DNA from: Halomonas sp. SpR1
Lineage (GTDB): Bacteria > Pseudomonadota > Gammaproteobacteria > Pseudomonadales > Halomonadaceae
Reading direction: 5' to 3'
DNA: 64,000 nucleotides
NCBI RefSeq assembly: GCF_031010175.1
Contig: NZ_JAUAMB010000024.1
Span: 1-64,000 of the forward strand
The notes beneath the pieces are model-generated. The model searched no databases, was not told the DNA's origin, and saw only the letters and a program-made list of their open reading frames with translations. Shown piece by piece: positions 22,255-32,329 of the stretch. Within the stretch, counting starts at the first letter, position 1. Each line of letters starts with the position of its first letter. A program made the position numbers and the translations under genes.

Positions 22255-23697
22255 CTAATCAATTAACGGCAGCAGCGTATTCAAGCTATCCCGGGCATCG
22301 CCGTAGAACATGCGCGTGTTGTCTTTGAAGAACAGCGGGTTCTCGATACCGGAGTAACCGGTACCCTGGCCGCGCTTGCTGACAAACACCTGTTTGGCCT
22401 CCCAAACCTTCAACACCGGCATACCGGCGATGGGGCTATTGGGATCCTCTTCGGCAGCGGGGTTAACGATATCGTTGGAGCCAATCACAATCACCACATC
22501 GGTTGTAGGGAAGTCGTCGTTGATTTCGTCCATTTCCAGCACGATGTCGTAAGGCACTTTGGCTTCCGCCAGCAGCACGTTCATATGCCCAGGTAAGCGC
22601 CCGGCTACCGGGTGAATCGCAAAACGCACGGTTTTACCCGAAGCACGCAGCTTGCGTACCAAATCGCTCACTGCGGTTTGCGCCTGGGCCACCGCCATAC
22701 CGTAACCCGGCACGATAATCACGCTATCAGCATCGTTCAGCGCGCTTGCCACACCGCCAGCATCAATCGCGACCTGCTCGCCCTCAATTTCCGCTGCGGG
22801 CCCAGAGCGTCCGCCAAAGCCACCCAGAATCACGTTAACAAAGTTGCGGTTCATCGCCTTACACATGATGTAAGAGAGAATCGCACCGGATGAGCCCACC
22901 AGTGCACCGGTCACAATCAGCAGGTCGTTGGAAAGTGTGAAGCCGATGGCCGCCGCCGCCCAGCCGGAGTAGCTGTTGAGCATTGACACCACCACGGGCA
23001 TATCCGCCCCACCAATGCCCATGATCAGGTGGTAACCGATAAACAACGACAGCGCTGCGAGCACGATCAACGTCCAGAAGCCTGCACCGTTCAGGTAGAG
23101 AATCGCCAACACTAGTGAAAGCACCGCCGCTCCGGCGTTAAGCATATGCCCACCGGGCAGTTGGCGCGGCTTGCCATCCACTTTGCCCGCCAGCTTACCG
23201 AACGCCACCACCGAACCAGTAAAGGTCACTGCACCGATAAAGATAGCGAACACGACTTCAATCTGCAGAAAGGTGAGCTCGTCAGGCGCCTTGGTGGCGA
23301 CCAGTGCGGCAAACGCGGAAAACTCCTGCATAACGCCATCGGCCGCTTGTGCCGCCAGTACCCGGCGGCGCTCTAAATCTGCGCTCCAGGCGACAAACAC
23401 CGCGGCCAAGCCGACAAAACTGTGCAGCGCTGCCACGAGTTGCGGCATTTCGGTCATCTCAACCTTGCCCGCCACATAGACGCCGATGCCAGCACCAATC
23501 ACCATCATCGGAATTAACCACCAGTAGCCGCCAATACCCGGCCCTAAAGCGGTAAAACAAACAGCCAACGCCATACCCACAATGCCGTACCACACGGCCC
23601 GTTTGGCTTTTTCCTGGTTACTCAAGCCGCCCAGCGACAGAATAAACAGCACACTTGCCGCGATCGCCGCGGCAGATACGAATCCTTGACCTAACAT
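22255..23697 (-). CDS. pntB: NAD(P) transhydrogenase beta subunit PntB
   Basis: PntB forms the NADP(H)-binding half and most of the proton channel of the inner-membrane transhydrogenase, which makes NADPH from NADH using the proton gradient. The 480-residue protein has about nine membrane helices and a C-terminal dIII domain with the nucleotide motif [10 protein letters not shown] and the family string GINPLFF-like SGIENPLFF near the end. It follows pntA by 16 bases and ends at a strong terminator. Confidence 0.95.
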   Translation of the reverse strand: MLGQGFVSAAAIAASVLFILSLGGLSNQEKAKRAVWYGIVGMALAVCFTALGPGIGGYWWLIPMMVIGAGIGVYVAGKVEMTEMPQLVAALHSFVGLAAVFVAWSADLERRRVLAAQAADGVMQEFSAFAALVATKAPDELTFLQIEVVFAIFIGAVTFTGSVVAFGKLAGKVDGKPRQLPGGHMLNAGAAVLSLVLAILYLNGAGFWTLIVLAALSLFIGYHLIMGIGGADMPVVVSMLNSYSGWAAAAIGFTLSNDLLIVTGALVGSSGAILSYIMCKAMNRNFVNVILGGFGGRSGPAAEIEGEQVAIDAGGVASALNDADSVIIVPGYGMAVAQAQTAVSDLVRKLRASGKTVRFAIHPVAGRLPGHMNVLLAEAKVPYDIVLEMDEINDDFPTTDVVIVIGSNDIVNPAAEEDPNSPIAGMPVLKVWEAKQVFVSKRGQGTGYSGIENPLFFKDNTRMFYGDARDSLNTLLPLID

Positions 23698-23713
23698 ATC
23701 GTCTCTCCGCCGC

Positions 23714-25285
23714 TTAGGATTTTTGGAACATGGCCAGCATCCGGCGTGTCACCAGGAAGCCACCCACGATATTGATTGACGCGATAAGCACCGAGATCGC
23801 CGCCAGCACGCCTACCACAGCGCTGCCGGAGCCAATCTGCAGAATCGCCCCCAAAATAATGATGCCCGAAATCGCGTTAGTCACCGCCATCAGCGGTGTA
23901 TGCAGCGAGTGGCTGACGTTCCAAATCACCTGGAAGCCAATAAAGCAGGCCAGTACAAAGACGATAAAGTGCTGCATAAACGACACCGGGGCCACCTGGC
24001 CCAACAGCAGCATTAGTGCGCCACCGACAGCCAACAACCCCACTTGACGTTTGGTTTGCGCTTTAAAGGTGGCTAGCTCAGCGGCTTTTTTCTCCTCTGG
24101 CGTAGGCGCTTTCTCTTTCTTCTTCGGCTTAGCGGCCGCAATCGCTTTAACTTTGGGCGGAGGCGGCGGGAAGGTGATTTCGCCTTGGTGGGTTACCGTG
24201 GCGCCCCGAATCACATCGTCTTCCATATTGTGATTGATCACGCCCTCTTTCTCAGGCGTTAGGTCGGTCAGCATATGGCGGATATTGGTGGCGTAGAGCA
24301 GCGATGACTGGGTGGCCATACGCGAAGGGAAGTCAGTGTAGCCAACCACCACAACGCCGTTATCCGATACCACCCGCTCATCGGGCTTAGTGAGATCGCA
24401 GTTGCCGCCCTTCTCGGCCGCCAAATCGATAACCACCGAACCCGGTTTCATCGCCGCAACCATATCTTCCAGCCACAGTTTGGGCGCGGGACGGCCAGGA
24501 ATCAGCGCCGTGGTAATCACGATATCCACATCGGCTGCCTGCTCGCGGAAGCACTCCAGCTGTTTCTCACGGAACTCTGGGCTTGAGGGCGAGGCGTAAC
24601 CACCGCTTTCGGAACCGTCCTGGCTATCTTCGAAATCGAGGAACAGGAATTCAGCGCCCATGGACTCGATCTGCTCAGAAACCTCAGGGCGTACGTCAAA
24701 GGCGCGCACCACGGCGCCCAAGCTCGTGGCGGTGCCGATCGCCGCCAAGCCCGCCACCCCTGCACCGATCACCAGCACCTTGGCGGGGGGCACTTTACCC
24801 GCAGCGGTAACCTGGCCGGTAAAGAAGCGGCCAAAGTTATTGCCCGCTTCAATCACCGCCCGGTAGCCGGCGATATTGGCCATGGAGGAGAGCGCGTCCA
24901 TTTTCTGCGCGCGGGAAATACGCGGCACCATATCCATCGCGATAACGGTGGCGCCCTGGGCCTTGCACTTATCCAGCAGCGCTTCATTTTGCGCTGGCCA
25001 GAAGAAGGCAATCAGGGTTTGGCCTTTGTGCAGCCGCTCAACCTCTTGATCAGAGGGCTCGCGGACTTTAATGACCACCTCAGCGTCGTTCCAGAGCGCT
25101 TCCGCTCCTTCGACCACGGTAACGCCCGCCTCACGATAAGTGTCGTCATTAAAGCCCGCCGCCAAGCCTGCGCCGCTTTCTACCAAGCACTCGTGGCCCA
25201 GCTTCTGGATCTGTTTAGCGCTCTCGGGGGTTAGCGCGACACGCGCTTCCCCCCGGGCACTCTCTTTCGGTGCACCTATTTTCAC
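23714..25285 (-). CDS. pntA: NAD(P) transhydrogenase alpha subunit PntA
   Basis: The 523-residue product has the NAD(H)-binding dI domain (Rossmann motif [11 protein letters not shown] near 172), an Ala/Lys/Pro-rich linker (about 375-400) and four C-terminal membrane helices, so it is the fused alpha form as in E. coli. I place the start at GTG 25285 (VKIGAPKES), read as Met, behind AAGGAG with 7-base spacing. A longer frame to 25366 adds a basic, Gln/Arg-rich stretch not typical of the family. Confidence 0.93.
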   Translation of the reverse strand: MKIGAPKESARGEARVALTPESAKQIQKLGHECLVESGAGLAAGFNDDTYREAGVTVVEGAEALWNDAEVVIKVREPSDQEVERLHKGQTLIAFFWPAQNEALLDKCKAQGATVIAMDMVPRISRAQKMDALSSMANIAGYRAVIEAGNNFGRFFTGQVTAAGKVPPAKVLVIGAGVAGLAAIGTATSLGAVVRAFDVRPEVSEQIESMGAEFLFLDFEDSQDGSESGGYASPSSPEFREKQLECFREQAADVDIVITTALIPGRPAPKLWLEDMVAAMKPGSVVIDLAAEKGGNCDLTKPDERVVSDNGVVVVGYTDFPSRMATQSSLLYATNIRHMLTDLTPEKEGVINHNMEDDVIRGATVTHQGEITFPPPPPKVKAIAAAKPKKKEKAPTPEEKKAAELATFKAQTKRQVGLLAVGGALMLLLGQVAPVSFMQHFIVFVLACFIGFQVIWNVSHSLHTPLMAVTNAISGIIILGAILQIGSGSAVVGVLAAISVLIASINIVGGFLVTRRMLAMFQKS

Positions 25286-25551
25286 TCGCGTTCTCCTTTG
25301 TTGTTTTCTGCGTTGTTTCCTGCTGCTGTTACCTTCCCACAGCGCCACCACACAGAGATTGGGCACTGCCCATTTCGACGTTAGTCATACCATCTTTTAG
25401 CAGTCTAGGATCTAACGGGGCGGCCGCCAGATACTATTCAACCTTTGATTCAACTGGGTTGTTTAACTACAACATGGGCTGATCTGCAGCCTAGCGTCTG
25501 TTGATATATGATTTTTAAAATACCGACAGATACTTCTAGCAAAATGAAAAA
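25286..25551. promoter_or_regulatory. Gap upstream of pntA
   Basis: No gene is evident between pntA and the TRAP operon terminator. The minus strand must contain the pntA promoter and an AAGGAG ribosome binding site at its pntA end. No operator stands out. Confidence 0.45.
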
Positions 25552-25572
25552 GCCCCAGCAACTGTCTGGGGC
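25552..25572 (-). terminator. Intrinsic terminator of the TRAP operon
   Basis: GCCCCAG and CTGGGGC form a 7-bp stem around CAACTGT; on the minus strand TTTTTC follows. It is 34 bases beyond the dctM stop. Confidence 0.85.
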
Positions 25573-25605
25573 ACATGAGTTCCTGTATGGATTTAATTGC
25601 CCCAG

Positions 25606-26883
25606 CTATGAGGCGGTTAGCCAAGCTGCAGGCGCTAAAACGATGGATGGGAAAGCGGCAAGAAGCACCAATATCACGATATTAACGGCATAAAAAGGTA
25701 GCGCTGCGACGACTAGCCGCTCGACTGGCACTTTGGAGACTTGCGCAGTCGCAAACAGACACGTACCTACCGGGGGGGAGGCCAAACCCACTGCTAGGCT
25801 TGCTACCATAAAGATCAAAAAGTGGAGCGGATCAACGTTGGCATTCACCGCTGCGGGCATCAGAACCGGTATCAGCATCAGCGCGGCGGCGACGATGTCC
25901 ATCAGCATTCCGACGAGGAGAAAGACAACGCCCATTAAAAGTAGCGTCGCGAATGGAGAAGAAGCAATGGTACCCAGCAGACCGGTGGTCTTTTGTGGCA
26001 ACAGGTCGACGGTGAACACATAAGTGGCAATATTGGCCACCATAAGAATGAGTAGCACCGAACCCGCCGTTTGACCTGCGCGGATAATCAGCGGCACTAG
26101 GTCGCGCCAACCCATTTCTCGATGCACCACGATAGCCACTAGCAAGGTATAAATCACCGCCAAGCCAGCAGCTTCGGTAGGTGTCACTATGCCGGAGAAC
26201 ATGCCAGTGAGGATGATAACCGGAGCCCCTACCGACGGTACGGCTCTGAGTAGAGATCGCAGACTCTTTCGATAGCTAAATTTTGACATGGTGCCGTAGC
26301 CATGACGGCGTGCGGCGAAAGCATTGTAAGCGGCTAGCGCAAGGGCAAGGAGCAAACCGGGGCCTAATCCCCCAGCAAGAGCGGCACCCACGGATTGTCC
26401 CGCCGCCGCCGCAGCCACAATAATTAATATAGAGGGCGGCACCAGCGTTGCCAGAGTAGCGGTGATTAACGTAAGCGCTGCTGAATAAGGTAGCGGATAA
26501 CCGCGCGTTGTCATGGCACGGATGGAGATAGGCCCTAAGCTTGCGATATCAGCGACCGATGAGCCAGAAATGCCACCAAAGACAAAGCTAGAAGCAATGT
26601 TTACGTGTCCAAGGCCACCTCGAAATCGACCCACCGCTACTTCTGCAGCATCAAAGATGCGCTCTGACAGCCCACCACGCTCCATGATCTGACCTGCCAG
26701 AATGAATAAGGGCACTGCGATGAGTAGAAAAGAATTGATCGACGAAGCCATCGCTTGAGTAACCATCGACATCGGCAGGTCGAACCACCATAGGGTAGTC
26801 AGGGCGGCCAGCCCTAGGGACAGCGAAAGAGGAATGCCGAGTAATGCAAGTGTAGCGAAGATGACCAACAGCCAGATACTCAT
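25606..26883 (-). CDS. dctM: TRAP transporter large permease (DctM)
   Basis: The 425-residue protein is the 12-helix permease subunit of a tripartite ATP-independent periplasmic transporter. Typical strings are AVPLFILAGQIMERGG near 57 and ASPPVGTCLFA near 370. The ATG at 26883 follows GGAGGGTTCTTC and overlaps dctQ by ATGA. A further upstream frame is only an overlap with dctQ. Together with DctQ and DctP it imports an organic or sugar acid driven by an ion gradient. Confidence 0.92.
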   Translation of the reverse strand: MSIWLLVIFATLALLGIPLSLSLGLAALTTLWWFDLPMSMVTQAMASSINSFLLIAVPLFILAGQIMERGGLSERIFDAAEVAVGRFRGGLGHVNIASSFVFGGISGSSVADIASLGPISIRAMTTRGYPLPYSAALTLITATLATLVPPSILIIVAAAAAGQSVGAALAGGLGPGLLLALALAAYNAFAARRHGYGTMSKFSYRKSLRSLLRAVPSVGAPVIILTGMFSGIVTPTEAAGLAVIYTLLVAIVVHREMGWRDLVPLIIRAGQTAGSVLLILMVANIATYVFTVDLLPQKTTGLLGTIASSPFATLLLMGVVFLLVGMLMDIVAAALMLIPVLMPAAVNANVDPLHFLIFMVASLAVGLASPPVGTCLFATAQVSKVPVERLVVAALPFYAVNIVILVLLAAFPSIVLAPAAWLTAS

Positions 26884-27380
26884 GAAGAACCCTCCACCAT
26901 CTTTGTTGCAGGCTGGTCGTCTTGGATAGGCGCCAGGGCGTGCATCAGTGCACCGAAAATGGCCAATGCCGAACCCATTACCAGAGGAACAGTCGTCAGC
27001 CACATGCCTAGTTGGAGAATCGCTGAAACTTCACCGAAGCGAAGCTGCTGTTGGACTAGCTTCACGCCATACCAGCAGACAATGGAAAAAAAGGCAGCGG
27101 CAGCAACCGCCTGGAGAATACGCAGCAGCGGCTGTATACGAGGAGGGGAGATGGCAGATAGAAAGTTGAGAGAGGGGTGCTGGCCCTGCCGGAAGCCGGC
27201 TGCCATACCTAGCCAAATCGTCCATATAAACAGAAAACGAGAGAGTTCCTCGGTCCAGGCCAGAGAACCTCCCAGCCATCTAGAGCCTACTTGCAAGGTG
27301 ATAAGCACCACCATGCCAACTACCGTCACGAAGATCATGGCGTCGAGCAGGCGCCAGACCCAGGATTCAAATTTTTTCAT
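26880..27380 (-). CDS. dctQ: TRAP transporter small permease (DctQ)
   Basis: A 166-residue protein with four membrane helices and the family segment TEELSRFLFIWTIWLG near residue 45. It couples DctM to the substrate-binding protein. It is overlapped by dctM (4 bases) and lies 76 bases downstream of dctP, separated by a strong hairpin. Confidence 0.9.
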   Translation of the reverse strand: MKKFESWVWRLLDAMIFVTVVGMVVLITLQVGSRWLGGSLAWTEELSRFLFIWTIWLGMAAGFRQGQHPSLNFLSAISPPRIQPLLRILQAVAAAAFFSIVCWYGVKLVQQQLRFGEVSAILQLGMWLTTVPLVMGSALAIFGALMHALAPIQDDQPATKMVEGSS

Positions 27381-27403
27381 CGTCCGTTCGCCTTAGAAGA
27401 TGA

Positions 27404-27448
27404 ATCCCAGGTGTCTGTAGCGGTTCAATAAAACCGGACACCTGGGAT
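27404..27448 (-). ncRNA. Intercistronic stem-loop between dctP and dctQ
   Basis: ATCCCAGGTGTC (27404-27415) pairs perfectly with GACACCTGGGAT (27437-27448), and CGGTT/AACCG pair inside the loop. No T-run follows on the minus strand, so it is probably an mRNA-stabilising or partly terminating hairpin. That would favour high dctP over dctQM expression, as is common for binding-protein transport operons. It is a structure within the operon mRNA, not a separate RNA gene. Confidence 0.6.
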
Positions 27449-27456
27449 AGATGGGT

Positions 27457-28473
27457 TCATTCAGTGACGAAATTCAGGCTTTTTTGCATGAAATCTTCGC
27501 CAATGTTTTCGCTAAATTGTCCGTAAACACCTCTAGCGATTTCTTGAACCTTCTCTAACTCACCCTCGGCAAACACATTGACCTGCATACCTTCATTTTT
27601 GAGCTTCTCGACGATTGCTTGTTCCTGCTCTATCTCAATGGTGTTTCTCTCGTGGGCCATCTCACTTGCCGCCTGTTCAACCTCGTCGCGATATTCCTCT
27701 GGGATACGCTCCCAGGCAGACTGCGACAGCGACAACAGGAAGGCGTCGGCGATGTGCTGGGTCAGGTTGAGGTGATCTTGCACCTCGTAGAAACGATTGT
27801 TGTAGGGAACCTCAACCGGATTTTCCTGGCCATCGATGGCCTTAAGCTGGAGCGCACTATAGACCTCGGAGAAAGCCATTGGCGTCGGATTGGCTCCCAG
27901 CGCCTCAAACAAGCTAACGAACAGAGGATTGTTGGGCGTCCGCAAGGTAATGCCTTCAAAGTCCTCAGCTGTAGTGATAGGCGTTTCCCGCGTGGTCACA
28001 TTACGAAAGGTGCGCAGGAAAAAGCCAAGCCCATGAATGTCCAACCGATCGAGTGATGAAAGCAACTCCTTCCCTGGTTCGCCGTTCAGATAAGCCTGGA
28101 ACTGCTCATAGTCGCTGAACAGGTAGGGCAAGCTGATAGCGTTCATACGAGGTTCAAAAGAGGCATACACCGAACTAGCTAAGATAAGACCGTCGAGTGC
28201 GCCGGAACCCTGTTGATTGATAGCCGCATTCTGATCACCGCTAAACAGGACGCCGTCAGGAAAGACTTGAAAGGTGACCTCGCCGTCTGTTTTCTGCTCG
28301 ACAAGCTCAGCGAATCGACTGGCCGCTTGTCCCACCGACGACTGGGCAGGATCGGGTACTGCTAAGCGGAGGTTAACCGCCGCTTGAGCCTGACTGGCGA
28401 TCATGGGGATGGTCAGTGAGAACATAACGGCATAGCCGCATTTGAGCGCGTATGATTTAGTATTGTTACGCAT
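27457..28473 (-). CDS. dctP: TRAP transporter substrate-binding protein (DctP)
   Basis: The 338-residue product starts with a signal peptide (basic MRNNTKSYALK, a hydrophobic core and a likely cut after SQAQA). It has the DctP fold with the conserved segment around SLPYLFSDYEQF and the TLRTPNNPLF binding-site strand near residue 160, whose Arg normally contacts the substrate carboxylate. AAGGAG precedes the ATG. It starts the transporter half of the operon. The substrate is probably a carboxylate. Confidence 0.92.
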   Translation of the reverse strand: MRNNTKSYALKCGYAVMFSLTIPMIASQAQAAVNLRLAVPDPAQSSVGQAASRFAELVEQKTDGEVTFQVFPDGVLFSGDQNAAINQQGSGALDGLILASSVYASFEPRMNAISLPYLFSDYEQFQAYLNGEPGKELLSSLDRLDIHGLGFFLRTFRNVTTRETPITTAEDFEGITLRTPNNPLFVSLFEALGANPTPMAFSEVYSALQLKAIDGQENPVEVPYNNRFYEVQDHLNLTQHIADAFLLSLSQSAWERIPEEYRDEVEQAASEMAHERNTIEIEQEQAIVEKLKNEGMQVNVFAEGELEKVQEIARGVYGQFSENIGEDFMQKSLNFVTE

Positions 28474-28522
28474 GGTGTGACTCCTTAACGCTGTTGTTAT
28501 TGAAGCTCGTTATTGAAGACTG

Positions 28523-29428
28523 CTATTTGACCTTATGAAGGCCCGTTGATGAAAAGCCATTGCGACGCCGCACTTCTAGATACAGCGCGCTATGGTCTAA
28601 TTCACCTCCGCCCGCCTCAACAAGGTCGGCAAACAGGCGATCGGTTAACGCGAGCAGCGGCAGGTCAAGCTCGAGCTCTTGTGCCACTGCAGAGGCCGCT
28701 CGTGTATCTTTGAGCTGGTATTTAGCGGGCCCCCCAGGTAAGAAATTATCATCCAGCATTCGCTGGCCGTGCTGTTCGAGTACGCGTGAGTTGGCGAAAC
28801 CTCCTAGCAGTGCTTCTCTGACCCGAGCGGGATCCGCGCCACCCGCCTCGGCGAGTAACAATGCCTCAGATACCGCACAAATAGTGCTGGCCACCGTCAG
28901 TTGGTTAACCAACTTCGCCAACGCACCAGTGCCTGCAGGGCCAATATGTACGGGGCGGCCCATGGCCAATAGAATTTCCTCAGCCAACGCAAAGGCCTCT
29001 GGGGTTCCCCCCGCCATAATTGACAGGCTGGCATCGATGGCGCCTTTTTCACCTCCTGAGACCGGCGCATCCAACCACTGAAGACCAAGCGCATCGCAGC
29101 GCTGTGCCATGCTGATGGCCTCCCCTCTACCAATGGACGACATAACGATAAGCAGGCTCCCTGCGTTCATCGCTTGGATGGCCCCTCGCTGGTCAAACAG
29201 CACCTCCTCGCATACCTGCCCGGAACTAACCATGACCACGACAGCATCGCAGCCCTTGACGGCTTCGCTGGGGCTTGCGGCCACATGCGCACCCGCGTCG
29301 CTCAGCAGAGCTGCCTTTTCAAGACTGCGGTTCCAAACGCTGACTACATAACCCGCCCGCAATAGGTTGCGCGCCATGGGGCGGCCCATGATGCCGGTGC
29401 CGAGCACAGCAATTTTTTGTTGGCTCAT
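28523..29428 (-). CDS. 3-hydroxyacid dehydrogenase of the HIBADH/tartronate-semialdehyde reductase family
   Basis: The 301-residue product has an N-terminal NAD(P)-binding motif GTGIMGRPMA, the substrate-binding APVSGGEKGA segment near 120 and the catalytic Lys in AKLVNQLTV near 170. This family acts on 3-hydroxyisobutyrate, tartronate semialdehyde and threonate-like substrates. I chose ATG 29428 (MSQQKIAVLG), because the longer frame runs into the monooxygenase gene. It sits between the TRAP genes and two other catabolic genes, so it probably acts on the imported acid. Confidence 0.85.
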   Translation of the reverse strand: MSQQKIAVLGTGIMGRPMARNLLRAGYVVSVWNRSLEKAALLSDAGAHVAASPSEAVKGCDAVVVMVSSGQVCEEVLFDQRGAIQAMNAGSLLIVMSSIGRGEAISMAQRCDALGLQWLDAPVSGGEKGAIDASLSIMAGGTPEAFALAEEILLAMGRPVHIGPAGTGALAKLVNQLTVASTICAVSEALLLAEAGGADPARVREALLGGFANSRVLEQHGQRMLDDNFLPGGPAKYQLKDTRAASAVAQELELDLPLLALTDRLFADLVEAGGGELDHSALYLEVRRRNGFSSTGLHKVK

Positions 29429-29438
29429 CTTCGCCGCC

Positions 29439-29747
29439 TTATGCATGTCGCCGAGTGAGAAAGCGCGCCGAAAGCTCGCGCTCGACCAAGGTAAGTGAGT
29501 CCCGGAAAGCCGCCAAGTGGGGCGTTTCTAGATGTGCGTCGAAGGCCTCTTTGGAGCGATATACCTCGTAGAACACCACGTTTGAGCTTGGCGATGACTC
29601 ATCGACATTGATATCGAATTGCAGACAGCCCGGCTCGTCGGCTAACGAACAAGTGGCGTCCTGCCTAGCAGCCGCCAGAAACGCGTCAAGGTTTGCTGCG
29701 GCCACTTCAAACTCAGCGATGACAACAAAGTTAGATTGGCTTGCCAT
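29439..29747 (-). CDS. Antibiotic-biosynthesis-monooxygenase (ABM) domain protein
   Basis: This 102-residue protein has the dimeric ABM/YgiN ferredoxin-like fold, seen in VIAEFEVAAANLDAFLAA, EPGCLQFDINVD and FYEVYRSKEAFDAHLETPH. Small ABM proteins act as monooxygenases, isomerases or aldehyde/quinone handlers and often sit in sugar-acid operons. It lies 12 bases after the SAF oxidoreductase gene and 10 before the dehydrogenase gene, so the set is cotranscribed. Specific reaction unknown. Confidence 0.8.
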   Translation of the reverse strand: MASQSNFVVIAEFEVAAANLDAFLAAARQDATCSLADEPGCLQFDINVDESSPSSNVVFYEVYRSKEAFDAHLETPHLAAFRDSLTLVERELSARFLTRRHA

Positions 29748-29759
29748 TACCGCGCCCTC

Positions 29760-31106
29760 CTAGGCATTACTGCCCATGGTGCGAAGCTGTTCGAGCCGTA
29801 TGTCGATGACGTCTCGATCCTTGACCAATTCCACATCGGACATGCGTACCACCTGGTCTTTTTTGACCGGATTCTTAAGCTTGACGTTATGGGCGAGACC
29901 AATGGGCAGCGCATCCAGTTGCATACTAAGTGAAGCGGGAATGGCCTTGGCCCACACGGCGTACCCACCCTCACCATCGAGCATCTCCCCAGCGGCAAGA
30001 TCCTTCTTGGCCGTGGCTACGGCATCAGCGCGATAGAATTTTGAACTGCCAGTAGGCTCGCCACGGAAGTAGGCCGAAAGAACACTCACTGACGTCTCTA
30101 GGCCAATCAGGTGGAAAGGCCGCCACATAGAGGCGTACCAGCCCGATTTGTCAGTCAGTAGTCCATACTGATCAAAGCAATCCCGGGTATAGACATCGGG
30201 CGCCTTGAAGGTGACAAACATGCCAAAACGGATATTGTTCAAGACTTCACGGCCATCCGGCTCCTGGCTCGCCGCTATATCGACAAGACCCGATCGCGGC
30301 AAGCGTCCGCCTTCACTTTGGGGCTTGAAGACCGAGGCAAGATCGTGAAGTCCAGACGGATAGAACGCCAAACCATCGTCAGGGCAATCAAGGCCGGTTC
30401 CATTGGCTACCGCCGCCATTTCGATGGCTGCTTTGGTGCCGTCGGTAAACGAGTTGTACATTTTGGGATTAAAGTCCCCTTCGGCTACTTTCTCCTCACT
30501 CCAGCCGAAGTACCCCCAAACAGTATCGGGGGTGGAATAGCGATAACGGGGTTCGAAATTCATGCCCTTGCCAGCCGAGGTGAGCTCGAAACCGCAGGAA
30601 TGCACCCAATCAACCAATTCACAAATGGCAGCTGGCTGATCGCCATAAGCCATGGAATAGACCACACCCTTGGCACGGGCCTTTTGGGCTAAAATCGGGC
30701 CGCACATAACGTCGGCTTCCACGTTTACCATAATGACGTGTTTGCTATTATCGATCGCCATCAGGGCATGACGAACACCCGCAATGGGATGGCCAGTCGC
30801 CTCTATGATGCAGTCAATATCTTCAAACTCACACATGTCACGGGCATCGGGTGTGATGAAGGTCTTTCCGCTGGTAATGGCATCGCCCATTGACGTCGCG
30901 GAATACTCATTCTCTTCCCACCCCGTACGCTGGAACGACTCTCTAGCTTTCTGGGTATCAATATCTGCAACAGCAACAATATGATAGCCAGGAATTTTTC
31001 TTGCTTGCGCCAGCACCATGGAACCAAATTTTCCCGCGCCAATCAGCCCTACGCGAATTGATTTCCCCTGGGCATGATGGTCAGCGAGCATGGACGATAA
31101 ATTCAT
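29760..31106 (-). CDS. Gfo/Idh/homoserine-dehydrogenase-like oxidoreductase with C-terminal SAF-like domain
   Basis: The 448-residue product has an N-terminal NAD-binding motif GLIGAGKFGSMVL near residue 20, a dehydrogenase-like middle and a C-terminal SAF-like segment (KDLAAGEMLDGEGGY and the following strands). Proteins of this architecture are often labelled homoserine dehydrogenase-like or, from the SAF part, FlgA-like. They occur in sugar-acid catabolic loci. The ATG at 31106 follows AGGAGAAAGCCAT and fixes the start; a 16-codon extension has no support. It starts the dehydrogenase-ABM-TRAP operon. Confidence 0.8.
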   Translation of the reverse strand: MNLSSMLADHHAQGKSIRVGLIGAGKFGSMVLAQARKIPGYHIVAVADIDTQKARESFQRTGWEENEYSATSMGDAITSGKTFITPDARDMCEFEDIDCIIEATGHPIAGVRHALMAIDNSKHVIMVNVEADVMCGPILAQKARAKGVVYSMAYGDQPAAICELVDWVHSCGFELTSAGKGMNFEPRYRYSTPDTVWGYFGWSEEKVAEGDFNPKMYNSFTDGTKAAIEMAAVANGTGLDCPDDGLAFYPSGLHDLASVFKPQSEGGRLPRSGLVDIAASQEPDGREVLNNIRFGMFVTFKAPDVYTRDCFDQYGLLTDKSGWYASMWRPFHLIGLETSVSVLSAYFRGEPTGSSKFYRADAVATAKKDLAAGEMLDGEGGYAVWAKAIPASLSMQLDALPIGLAHNVKLKNPVKKDQVVRMSDVELVKDRDVIDIRLEQLRTMGSNA

Positions 31107-31269
31107 ATGGCTTTCTCCTAAGGATTGACGATACCGAATGGCAGTACCGAGCAATACAAGCGTTAGTTAAAATTATTAGCAGTGGCGATTCGTTGTTAGC
31201 ACTAACACTATTGAAGGTAGGAGCATTCCATCCTTAGGAAAATTTACTTTTTCTTGGCGATAATTAAGA

Positions 31270-32175
31270 TTAACTAAAGAGTTGAGCGTCGTTCTGATCG
31301 CTCCATTGACTGGCTTTATCCTGTATCCATTCTACAAAGCGTCTGACGTGAGGAAGGCGAAGGCTTTGGTTGGGGCACACGATCCACTGCGTACATACCG
31401 GCATTTTTGGCGTCACTGTCGATGGGATGATTAACTGACCCGTCGTTAATTCACTTTCCATCATCAGATTGCTTTCAAGAGCAATACCCAAGCCAAGGGC
31501 CGCTGCGTCCACTGACATATGAGATCGATCAAAATAAAGTCCCCCTGAGAAGACGTCCCTTTTACTGCCAATGGAAGCGAACCAATGGCGCCACTGAACC
31601 TGTGCCTTGACCGAGTGAATGAGACGATAGTCCTTGAAGTCGTTTGGCGATAACGAGTTAGGCAGGGCAAGCGTAGGAGAACATACCGGTAAAAAGTGCT
31701 CTGTAATCAGAGGCTGAACATAAAGACCAGGCCAACGGCCAGTGCCATGGCGAATTTCGATATCCACCCTTTCCCGACTAAAGTCGGTAGGTTCATTTGA
31801 GCCATCAAGTCTGACCTCCAAATCTGGATGAAAAGAGAGGAATTCACTGAGACGTGGAAGCAGCCACTTGGTGGCGATAGTTGGGGTGGCACGGATGTTA
31901 ATACGGGTCAGTGTTTTAGTGCCTTTGATTTGGTCGGTGACCTTAATGATGTGCTCGATATCTTCTGAAATTAAATCAAAGTAATGCTCGCCTGCTTCAG
32001 TGAGTCGTAAGGCACGCCCAGACTTTACGACGAGGGTTGTGCCAAGGTGTTCTTCTAAAGACCGAAGCTGTTGGCTGACAGCAGAGGAGGTGATATTGAG
32101 GTGCTCCGCCGCGCCGGTAACGCTTTGGATCCTCGCCACATGGAAGAAAACGGCAATGTTACGAAAAGGAATCAT
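31270..32175 (-). CDS. LysR-family regulator of the GcvA type
   Basis: The 301-residue protein has an N-terminal helix-turn-helix (NITSSAVSQQLRSLEEHLG) and a LysR effector domain with GcvA-like strings (GRWPGLYVQPL, ALGLGIALE). The start is taken at ATG 32175; GTG codons just upstream could extend it by four residues. It lies 163 bases upstream of the SAF oxidoreductase gene on the same strand and probably controls that operon. Confidence 0.85.
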   Translation of the reverse strand: MIPFRNIAVFFHVARIQSVTGAAEHLNITSSAVSQQLRSLEEHLGTTLVVKSGRALRLTEAGEHYFDLISEDIEHIIKVTDQIKGTKTLTRINIRATPTIATKWLLPRLSEFLSFHPDLEVRLDGSNEPTDFSRERVDIEIRHGTGRWPGLYVQPLITEHFLPVCSPTLALPNSLSPNDFKDYRLIHSVKAQVQWRHWFASIGSKRDVFSGGLYFDRSHMSVDAAALGLGIALESNLMMESELTTGQLIIPSTVTPKMPVCTQWIVCPNQSLRLPHVRRFVEWIQDKASQWSDQNDAQLFS

Positions 32176-32329
32176 TGGCACCACCACTATTAAATATAAT
32201 TATTATTCACTCAAGATACTAATATTAAAGATTTTCCCTAAATCCAGCACTGAATTAATAGCATGGCTACAACGCCATAAACGGCTAATCCCACGCCCTC
32301 ATGCCCCTTTACCAATGACCCAAGAGTAT

